12,202 nucleotides of DNA. Origin: an uncultured Treponema sp. Its GTDB lineage: Bacteria; Spirochaetota; Spirochaetia; Treponematales; Treponemataceae. Location of the stretch: NCBI GenBank assembly GCA_946611835.1, contig CAMOEE010000061.1:1-12202 (forward strand). Reading direction: 5' to 3'. Below the pieces are notes generated by a model. The model ran no database searches, was not told the DNA's origin, and was given only the letters and a program-made list of their open reading frames with translations. Positions 6,906 through 12,202 of the stretch are shown here, piece after piece (the first letter of the stretch is position 1; every line of letters begins with the position of its first letter). A program made the translations under genes and the position numbers.

Positions 6906-8216
6906 TTACATCTTAACGCGGAACATAACAGGAATATTGACAATCACATCTATATCCTTGTTCGCTTCCTCATGAGCGCCGATTCCGCCGAATGCAGCGA
7001 CTGCACCAAGCTGTACAGTAGCACCCTTAGAAGCATAAATCTGAACATGTGGGTAAGCGTAGAGCTGTGTTCCGTCCGCGCTCTGGCGTCCGAGGTGGAA
7101 GCCGTCGTCAAGATCAGTAAGCTCACCGACTGTGAAGATTCCTGTGAATCGACTGTTTATCTTGTATCTGACATTAATCATGTTCCACAAAGCCTGTGAC
7201 GAGTTGAATCCTGTGAGTCCTGCGAGAGCGCCGACAGCGGCACCGTCAACCGGCTGGTAGTAATTGTCCTTCGAAGAGAGCTTTGCGAATTTTCCGAAGT
7301 ATGTAACCATCAAGTCGCTTGAAACATCAACTCTGAATCGCCAGTCTGCGTTGTACTCAATGAGCTTTCCATCCAAGATTACGACCGAACCACCGATTGT
7401 GCTGTCTTTAAGAAGAGGAATCATTTTCGGGCTGACATAACCACCAGTCACGAATTTTGAATATTTGTCCGTTCCAGCTTTTCCGACACGACCGCTCTTT
7501 ACGAAAAGCTCTGCGTTGAGCACATCATCGATTTTCGGGTCAATGAAGATGCTCCAGTCAAGGTTGCCGTCGTTCTTTTCAGAAGATGTATCCCACTCAC
7601 GATCGAACATAAGGTTGCCGGCGACATTTACAGTCACTCCGTCAACAACATTGATTCTGTAGTCAGCACGTGCGAAATAGTTTCGTCCCGTGTTGAATGA
7701 AATCTGGTTGTTGGCACAAAGACCGATAGAGCCTGTGAAGAGTGAACCGAGCTTGAATGTCTCGCCGACTTTTCCCTCTTCGTTTCCGTCGTCAGCGAAT
7801 TTCTTTACGCGGAAGCCCTGAATACCGTCTCCGTTCCAGCCCGCTTCAAGGGTGAGATTGTTGTCGAGCAATTTCGCAGAAGCGTCAAAAATGTGGAGAA
7901 TGATATTGTCAGAAGCGATTGTCGGCTGCAAAGTTGCCTTTACGGTAAAAATATCACCGCTCGCTGTAAGACCAAGGCTGTCCTTGCCGCTGTTCCAACC
8001 CGTAAGGTTGAAGAATGTTGTGGTAGAGCCGTTGTTGTCGTAGCCAGAGTCGACATAAGTGTTGCCGTAATCATCTGTCGTTCGACCGTCCATTCCCTTG
8101 TCTACATATTTGAAAAGTTCTGCTCCGTTTCGGTAGTTGAGGGAAACTTTAAGATCTGCGAATGCTCCCCCCGCAACCATCGCGCCGATCGCGATTGCAC
8201 TGATTATTTTTTTCAT
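6906..8216 (-). CDS. Outer-membrane beta-barrel protein, porin-like (barrel 3)
   Basis: The 436-residue protein has a signal peptide MKKIISAIAIGAMVAGGAFA with likely cleavage before DLKV. The rest is a chain of alternating polar/hydrophobic strands broken by short polar turns (for example RADYRINVVDGVTVNVAGNL), as expected for a barrel. The last strand, IVNIPVMFRVKM, lacks the usual terminal aromatic residue. The region before it, SKGATVQLGAVAAFGGIG, closely matches the barrel encoded at 9650-11038. A frame-consistent ATG exists at 8231, but the Shine-Dalgarno GGAGG (8225-8229) lies inside that extension and 8 bases before the ATG at 8216, which also begins a proper signal peptide, so 8216 is chosen. 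It lies 23 bases after the preceding barrel gene and 18 before the lipoprotein gene. Function as a pore is inferred; I do not recognise a named family. Confidence 0.78.
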   Translation of the reverse strand: MKKIISAIAIGAMVAGGAFADLKVSLNYRNGAELFKYVDKGMDGRTTDDYGNTYVDSGYDNNGSTTTFFNLTGWNSGKDSLGLTASGDIFTVKATLQPTIASDNIILHIFDASAKLLDNNLTLEAGWNGDGIQGFRVKKFADDGNEEGKVGETFKLGSLFTGSIGLCANNQISFNTGRNYFARADYRINVVDGVTVNVAGNLMFDREWDTSSEKNDGNLDWSIFIDPKIDDVLNAELFVKSGRVGKAGTDKYSKFVTGGYVSPKMIPLLKDSTIGGSVVILDGKLIEYNADWRFRVDVSSDLMVTYFGKFAKLSSKDNYYQPVDGAAVGALAGLTGFNSSQALWNMINVRYKINSRFTGIFTVGELTDLDDGFHLGRQSADGTQLYAYPHVQIYASKGATVQLGAVAAFGGIGAHEEANKDIDVIVNIPVMFRVKM

Positions 8217-8224
8217 TACTTTTT

Positions 8225-8229
8225 CCTCC
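8225..8229 (-). promoter_or_regulatory. Ribosome binding site that fixes the start at 8216
   Basis: The minus strand reads GGAGG, then AAAAAGTA, then ATG at 8216. The alternative ATG at 8231 lies upstream of this site and would begin MEEKV, spoiling the signal peptide. Confidence 0.8.
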
Positions 8230-8239
8230 AATAATCAAG

Positions 8240-9448
8240 TTAGTAGTTGAAAGAGAAGATGACAGGAATAGTCACATTGACATTCTCATTACCATCGACT
8301 GATGTCCTGAGCCCTGTTGTCGCAACACGGAGACTTGTTGTGACGGTGGCTTTTTCAGTCGCCTTAATAGCAATATATGGAGATGTTGTAAGGTCAGCAC
8401 CTGTAAAGCTGTGGTTAGAGTCGAAGTTGTCGAACACCATGTTCAAGGTACAGCCGAGAGTGATTTTTTCGTCCATCTTGTAGTTCACGTTGAACATATC
8501 CCAGAGAATCAGAGTGTTGTCGCCGTACTCACGGTTCTTTGCAACATCAGATCCGCTAGGAAGGTTAGCATAGCTTGAGAGGTTGTGCATTGTCGTGAAA
8601 GAAACTGCGTCAGTGAGCTTGTATCTTGCTCTCAAATCAAGGGCGAACTCAGTCGCTCCGTTTGACCATTCAAGGTCTGTTCCGTTCGCAGAATTGTATT
8701 TTGAGTAGTCGTTGCACATTGCGAAAGTGCCACCGACCGTAAGGTCAAGGTTCTCAATCATAAGAGGGCTTACGAACAATCCTAGAGAAAGGTTCTTCTT
8801 GGTGTAATTTTTTACGGCAAGGTTGAGCTTGACCATGTCCTCGACAGTGAACATAACCTCGCCTACGAAACCTGCGGAAAGTTCGGCATCCCCGTCGGTG
8901 ACTTCACCGCTTCCTGGTGCCGTATTCGCAGAAGTGGCATCAGGATTGTATGTAGATTTTACAAGACCGAATTTTGCCAAAAGAGTTCCCGGCAAAGAAT
9001 CCTTGTTTGTGTAAGTGGCAACCATAGCGATTTTTTTCTCCGTGAGGTTGCCACTGTCTTTTCCGACAAGACCTTTGATAACGCCTGGTCTGTAAAGCTC
9101 GAAGTCCTCATCATCAAGCTCGCCTGCATCTGTGTTAACACGATTGACAAGGCGTGAAGACCAGACGCCCGCAGTAAGCCCGAGGCTTCCTGTTGGAATC
9201 GGGAAATTCATCCATCCGTAGTATTGATCCTGTTTAAGCGCACCATTTTCAGTGTCAAAATCAACGACCACCCCTGCTACGGCAGTAGAAATACCCAATG
9301 ACATGCAGTCGGTTCGGCTATTATAGTTCAGGTTTCCTGCACTTGAAGAAAAATAGTTGCTACCTTTATAAGAAAAACTTATATCAGCAGAGAATGCAGC
9401 ACCCGCAAGCACTGAGGCAAGCGCAGCCACAGCTACGATTTTTTTCAT
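8240..9448 (-). CDS. Outer-membrane beta-barrel protein, porin-like (barrel 2)
   Basis: The 402-residue protein starts with signal peptide MKKIVAVAALASVLAGAAFS, likely cleaved before ADIS. The mature part is rich in Tyr, Asn, Ser and Thr with alternating hydrophobics: FEL-type strands near the middle, LRARYKLTDAVSFTTMHNLS, and ILWDMFNVNYKMDEKITLG near residue 310. The chain ends NVTIPVIFSFNY, with an aromatic last residue as in classical barrel proteins. It shares the 'NYK' strand-pair and the C-terminal 'VNIPV.F' strand with the other two barrels here. It is probably first in an operon with the barrel gene and lipoprotein gene downstream. The Shine-Dalgarno GGAG (9460-9463) is 11 bases before the ATG within a leader nearly identical to that of the gene at 11038. 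I found no convincing -35/-10 pair in the 9466-9571 gap. Confidence 0.76.
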   Translation of the reverse strand: MKKIVAVAALASVLAGAAFSADISFSYKGSNYFSSSAGNLNYNSRTDCMSLGISTAVAGVVVDFDTENGALKQDQYYGWMNFPIPTGSLGLTAGVWSSRLVNRVNTDAGELDDEDFELYRPGVIKGLVGKDSGNLTEKKIAMVATYTNKDSLPGTLLAKFGLVKSTYNPDATSANTAPGSGEVTDGDAELSAGFVGEVMFTVEDMVKLNLAVKNYTKKNLSLGLFVSPLMIENLDLTVGGTFAMCNDYSKYNSANGTDLEWSNGATEFALDLRARYKLTDAVSFTTMHNLSSYANLPSGSDVAKNREYGDNTLILWDMFNVNYKMDEKITLGCTLNMVFDNFDSNHSFTGADLTTSPYIAIKATEKATVTTSLRVATTGLRTSVDGNENVNVTIPVIFSFNY

Positions 9449-9472
9449 AGGAAAAAATTCTCCTTTTTTAAT
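9434..9472 (-). repeat. Shared leader/start block, copy 2
   Basis: On the minus strand this runs from ATTAAAAAA through GGAGAATTTTTTCC, the ATG and on to AAAAAAATCGTA. It differs from the block at 11024-11063 by one missing A and one A/G change. The TCCT touching the start codon (9449-9452) is complementary to the AGGA of the ribosome site (9461-9464). Confidence 0.8.
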
Positions 9473-9571
9473 GAGATTTTAGGCCAGAATCAGAATTGAT
9501 GGATATGTTTAAAATTATTGTTCGATGAAACATAACTAAATCCTATTTTTCGAGGCCTATAAGATGAATAC

Positions 9572-9605
9572 AAAAAGAACGACCCTTTGAAGGGGCGTTC
9601 TTTTT
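9572..9605 (-). terminator. Intrinsic terminator of the barrel gene at 9650-11038
   Basis: AAAAAGAACG (9572-9581) and CGTTCTTTTT (9596-9605) pair perfectly; inside, one A.G mismatch and CCCT/AGGG close a TTGA loop. On the minus strand the stem ends in TTTTTG, about 45 bases after the stop codon at 9650. The arms carry A5 and T5, so it could work on both strands, but only the minus strand has a gene running into it. It separates barrel 1 from the downstream operon. Confidence 0.85.
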
Positions 9606-9649
9606 GATAGTGTAAAATTAAATCTGATGAACTCTTAATCTAAACTAGA

Positions 9650-11038
9650 CTACAGTTTGACATGCAATGAAAGTGGAATTGCGATATTTGTTGTCTTAGC
9701 AGATTTGTATGCATCTTCAACACCGATTCCTGTAACACCAAGCTGCACACCAGTTGTGATTGTAGCACCCTTAGATGGAGTGATGATGCCGCCGAACTGA
9801 GCTGCGAGCTGAGTTCCACCTACCTTACGAGCATCGCTGTTGGTGAGGAAGTTCAAGCCAGCTTCAACAAATGCCTTGAAAGTTCCGTTTACTTTGTAGT
9901 TTGCATTTAATACAGTGCTTACCAATCCCTGTGCGTCAGCATCACCAGTCTTGGTGCTTGTCCAGTTCATGTAGATACCTGCAGCCAAAGCTTCGTTGAT
10001 TGCATAGCGTGCGCGCAAGTCGGCAGCCATGTTAGTAACTTTATTATCCTCGTCCACATTGTTGAAACCGTATGTGAAACCAACTGTTGCGTTCAAAGCC
10101 TCAATTACTTTAGCTGTGTTGTAGAAACCTGCGAAAGAAGCGACCTTGTCTCTGTCAACATTGGCGATCAAATCGATGTTACCCAAGTCGTCCTGTGAGT
10201 AAGAAACCTGATATGTGAATGCAGCAGGAACCTTTTCCCAACCAGAATCTGTAGATGCAGCTGTTGCCGCGGTTTCTGTTTTCAGCATGTAGTCACCAGC
10301 AGCTACTTTACCTCCAGTAACTGTTGCTGCAGTTCCGTTCAGATTGTAATAGGTCTGTCCGGTTTTTACGCTTGTATTATCTGATAATGTAACAATAGAC
10401 CAGCTTGTAGAAGCAGCTTTTGCTGCGGTTGTACCTCCGTTGTATTTAGCCACAAACTTGAACAACAATTTGCCAGGCAAAACATCAGACAATGTGTAGT
10501 CCAAAACAAAAGCAGGCTTTTTTGAACCCTGCAACAGGCCGTGAGCGTCAACATCGACACCTACACCTTTAAGAGCGCTAAAAGTGCCTTTTGAATCAGC
10601 AACGAAAGTTGCCTTGTTGTTTACACCAAGCTTACCCATGAAAAGAATGCTTCCTGGAGCTGTGTAGTTTGACTCGATGAATGAAAGATCATTCTGGTCA
10701 GTTGTAACTCGGTTAGAGTAGCGAGCATCGTTATAGAATGCCCAGAAGTTTGCTGCACCGACGCCGATTTTTGCATAGGCTGCATTTACAGCGATTTTGT
10801 CAGTTGCGACATCTGTTTTGAGGTAGGCTTCAACTGGTCCTTCTGTCAAAGTAACAGCTACTGTATCTTTCAATGATGAAGGGATAGAGAACCATGTCTG
10901 CTTGGTATCTCCCTCATTTGGGATGGTAAAAGATGCAATTTTTGGCTGGAATTTGATGTCTTGTGAGACTTTTAAATCAGCAGCAAAAGCACTGAGTGTC
11001 AATGCAGCAAGAGCGGCTGCGCTTACGATTTTTTTCAT
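9650..11038 (-). CDS. Outer-membrane beta-barrel protein, porin-like (barrel 1)
   Basis: The 462-residue protein begins MKKIVSAAALAALTLSAFA (signal peptide) followed by ADLKVSQDIKF. The mature region shows barrel-like strands with repeated YK/YN patterns: FNNVDEDNKVTNMAADLRARYAINEALAAGIYMNW has the typical strand-turn-strand rhythm, split here only by eye. It ends GATITTGVQLGVTGIG... then NIAIPLSLHVKL. The N-terminal ADLKVS and the C-terminal strands match barrel 3, and the start block matches barrel 2. A frame-consistent ATG at 11116 would add 26 residues before the signal peptide; the AGGAGG at 11049-11054 and the signal peptide choose 11038. It has its own promoter candidate (11107-11135) and terminator (9572-9605), so it is probably a single-gene unit. 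Pore function is inferred. Confidence 0.78.
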   Translation of the reverse strand: MKKIVSAAALAALTLSAFAADLKVSQDIKFQPKIASFTIPNEGDTKQTWFSIPSSLKDTVAVTLTEGPVEAYLKTDVATDKIAVNAAYAKIGVGAANFWAFYNDARYSNRVTTDQNDLSFIESNYTAPGSILFMGKLGVNNKATFVADSKGTFSALKGVGVDVDAHGLLQGSKKPAFVLDYTLSDVLPGKLLFKFVAKYNGGTTAAKAASTSWSIVTLSDNTSVKTGQTYYNLNGTAATVTGGKVAAGDYMLKTETAATAASTDSGWEKVPAAFTYQVSYSQDDLGNIDLIANVDRDKVASFAGFYNTAKVIEALNATVGFTYGFNNVDEDNKVTNMAADLRARYAINEALAAGIYMNWTSTKTGDADAQGLVSTVLNANYKVNGTFKAFVEAGLNFLTNSDARKVGGTQLAAQFGGIITPSKGATITTGVQLGVTGIGVEDAYKSAKTTNIAIPLSLHVKL

Positions 11039-11063
11039 AGGAAAAAATCCTCCTTTTTTTAAT
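11024..11063 (-). repeat. Shared leader/start block, copy 1
   Basis: The counterpart of the block at 9434-9472, covering the A-rich stretch, AGGAGG, ATTTTTTCCT, ATG and the first codons for MKKIV. It has 40 positions with one insertion and one substitution against the other copy. The match stops in the next codons, so the similarity centres on the translation start. Confidence 0.8.
11049..11054 (-). promoter_or_regulatory. Ribosome binding site that fixes the start at 11038
   Basis: A perfect AGGAGG lies 10 bases before the ATG at 11038. The spacer, ATTTTTTCCT, ends in a TCCT that can pair with the AGGA part of the site, so a small hairpin could limit ribosome access. Confidence 0.8.
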
Positions 11064-11106
11064 CGGAAATTTAAACCAACGGTTTTTTTAATTCCCTTTT
11101 GTAAAC

Positions 11107-11135
11107 AGACTATCACTCGTTTTCCAAGAGGTCAA
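11107..11135 (-). promoter_or_regulatory. Candidate sigma-70-type promoter of barrel 1
   Basis: On the minus strand TTGACC (11135-11130), a 17-base spacer and TAGTCT (11112-11107) make a plausible -35/-10 pair. It would give a 5' leader of about 60 bases before the ATG at 11038. Two exact TTGACA hexamers lie further upstream (11182-11177 and 11212-11207) without a good -10 at the right distance. Confidence 0.55.
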
Positions 11136-11310
11136 CGGAATTTTTTGAAATTTTCCGCTAAAAGTGTAACTATTTCTGTCAACTTTTGTTGTAAAAGCGA
11201 AATTCTTGTCAAATTCCCGTTGATGCCACATGAATTAAGGTTGCTTTTTAAAGTAACCAAAACAAATGAAAAACTGTTTTATTGATTTTCGGAAGGGGTG
11301 GCGGAATTCT

Positions 11311-12096
11311 TTAGCAAGAGGTTTGGGAAAGTTCGTTTTTGAGTGCAAGCACCTGCTCCAGTGGCAGGGAACAGCACGCCGCAATTTCTTCAGCAGTTAG
11401 TTTATTAAGTTTTAGAAAGTTTTCAGCATTTGCGATTGCGTTTCGCTGTGCACCCCGAGCTTCGCCCTGCACGATTCCCTCGGTAAAGCCTTCCTCTCTA
11501 GCTATTTCTTTTTCTTCATCTATCGTCTGCTGCCATGTCATGTACTGTCGCCTCCATTCTTTGTTGGCTTTCGCCCATGCTACTTTCTCCTCGATGTTCC
11601 TCGTGAAATCGGAATCGGCCTGTTCACCTTTGAGGAACTTGAAGAAAGATTTCTCCTCGTCTGTCTTCATTTTATCACAGCATCCCGCATTAAAAAAGAC
11701 TTTGAAAGTCCTGTCATTGAGTTTAATTCCTTTGTCTTGACGACAGATATTCTCGAAGAAATATACCGGAAGGTCCTTTTCGAATGGTTTTTCGAGGCAG
11801 AGGAAGATGATGTATGTGTCTTTGAGTTTGGTGTAGTTATCCCCTTTTGAGAGATTATCTACATCGATGATACTTTGGTAATACCTCGCCCGCTTCGGAA
11901 GATTCTTGTTGTTTGTCGTCTGGATTTCGATGTCGAAAATCCGCTTGTTATCTTTTGCGTAAACATCAAAGCGAACACTCTTGGAGTCAATCCATTCCTG
12001 CATCGTCCGCTCGGCCTCCGGGACTTCCAAGTGGTCAATTTTGATGTGAAGAAGCAGTTCCAACAATTGACGGCAAAGCTCCGGGTCGGATTCCAT
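11311..12096 (-). CDS. Rpn family / PD-(D/E)XK nuclease family transposase, N-terminus uncertain
   Basis: From the ATG at 12096 the protein has 261 residues. The PDDEXK_2 pattern is clear: PELCRQLLELLLHIKI; the core VRFDVYAKD (Asp44) and FDIEIQ (Glu57, Gln59); the KRARYYQSIID helix; then YTKLKDTYIIFLCL and LPVYFFEN. The C-terminus has Gly-spaced repeats (EGFTEGIVQGEARGAQ) and the AENFLKLNKLTAEEIAACCSLPLEQV tail, quoted here in two parts of the same helix-turn region. No ribosome site precedes the ATG at 12096, and the frame stays open to the window edge, reading LTPSLPICKI just before it, which resembles the family's usual N-terminal block (LT....FCKI). The true start is therefore probably outside the window, or the 5' end is damaged. 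It differs from the Rpn gene at 4248 in sequence and codon style. The likely role is DNA cleavage promoting recombination, as known for Rpn proteins. Confidence 0.85.
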   Translation of the reverse strand: MESDPELCRQLLELLLHIKIDHLEVPEAERTMQEWIDSKSVRFDVYAKDNKRIFDIEIQTTNNKNLPKRARYYQSIIDVDNLSKGDNYTKLKDTYIIFLCLEKPFEKDLPVYFFENICRQDKGIKLNDRTFKVFFNAGCCDKMKTDEEKSFFKFLKGEQADSDFTRNIEEKVAWAKANKEWRRQYMTWQQTIDEEKEIAREEGFTEGIVQGEARGAQRNAIANAENFLKLNKLTAEEIAACCSLPLEQVLALKNELSQTSC

Positions 12097-12130
12097 AATT
12101 TTACAAATAGGGAGCGACGGCGTTAACCGG

Positions 12131-12153
12131 CAAAACTCACGAGGTGAGTTTTG
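12131..12153. repeat. Perfect 10-bp inverted repeat with 3-base loop
   Basis: CAAAACTCAC and GTGAGTTTTG flank GAG, giving a tight hairpin on either strand. No T-run follows outside the stem. It lies within or just upstream of the start of the second Rpn gene, depending on where that gene begins. Confidence 0.6.
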
Positions 12154-12202
12154 AGCGAGATGATATGCTTTTATGAAAAGGGTGAAAGCGGTATCCTGTT
12201 CT

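Noticed and set aside
6556..6975. A 139-codon plus-strand open frame overlapping the lipoprotein signal peptide region
   Set aside because: It crosses the gap between two well-supported minus-strand genes and covers their ribosome site; its Pro/Ser-rich composition is the reverse of the Thr/Ala/Gly-rich lipoprotein.
9466..9571. Promoter for the three-gene surface operon
   Set aside because: Several TA-rich -10 lookalikes exist, such as TAAAAT, but none has an acceptable -35 at 16-18 bases. A promoter is expected here but cannot be placed.
11239..11258. Hairpin GGTTGCTTT/AAAGTAACC as a terminator for the second Rpn gene
   Set aside because: On the minus strand the stem has an A.C mismatch, a 2-base loop by this pairing, and only TTAATT afterwards, so termination is not supported.
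4248..12096. The segment as a composite transposon
   Set aside because: The two flanking nuclease genes are not copies of each other, I see no terminal inverted repeats or target-site duplications, and Rpn-type proteins are not classical insertion-sequence transposases.

Overview
The window reads as a chromosomal segment of a spirochaete, most likely a Treponema. The pointers are moderately AT-rich DNA, a def-fmt-PASTA-transporter order, a run of signal-peptide beta-barrel proteins with spirochaete-style lysine-rich leaders, a large surface-type lipoprotein, and two PD-(D/E)XK 'transposase' (Rpn/PDDEXK_2) genes of a kind abundant in treponemes. The genus call rests on general resemblance and no marker gene confirms it.

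Left part, plus strand, 1-4063: a compact housekeeping operon. It holds the 3' end of peptide deformylase (def), methionyl-tRNA formyltransferase (fmt), a membrane-anchored three-PASTA protein without a kinase domain, and a Na+/phosphate-type cotransporter with a PhoU-like tail. Gaps are only 1-4 bases, so transcription and probably translation are coupled. Def and Fmt act at opposite ends of the N-formyl-methionine cycle; the PASTA protein faces the periplasm and probably touches peptidoglycan.

Middle, 4248-5150, plus strand: an Rpn/PDDEXK_2 nuclease gene with codon use visibly different from its neighbours. It runs convergently into the next unit, whose terminator lies directly after the Rpn stop codon.

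Right part, minus strand, 5151-11135: a surface-protein cluster. From upstream to downstream it has a singly transcribed barrel gene (11038-9650, with a good -35/-10 candidate and its own hairpin terminator), then a three-gene operon of two more barrel genes (9448-8240 and 8216-6906) and a lipoprotein (6887-5295), ending in one strong and one weaker terminator. The three barrels share their C-terminal architecture, and two share an almost identical leader around the start codon, so they look like diverged tandem duplicates. A plausible reading is outer-membrane pores with a cotranscribed surface lipoprotein; substrates are unknown.

Far right, 11311 to the edge, minus strand: a second, different Rpn/PDDEXK_2 gene whose N-terminus is uncertain. 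The two Rpn genes bracket the surface cluster and point inward. I see no tRNA, rRNA, CRISPR array, phage gene or classical insertion sequence.
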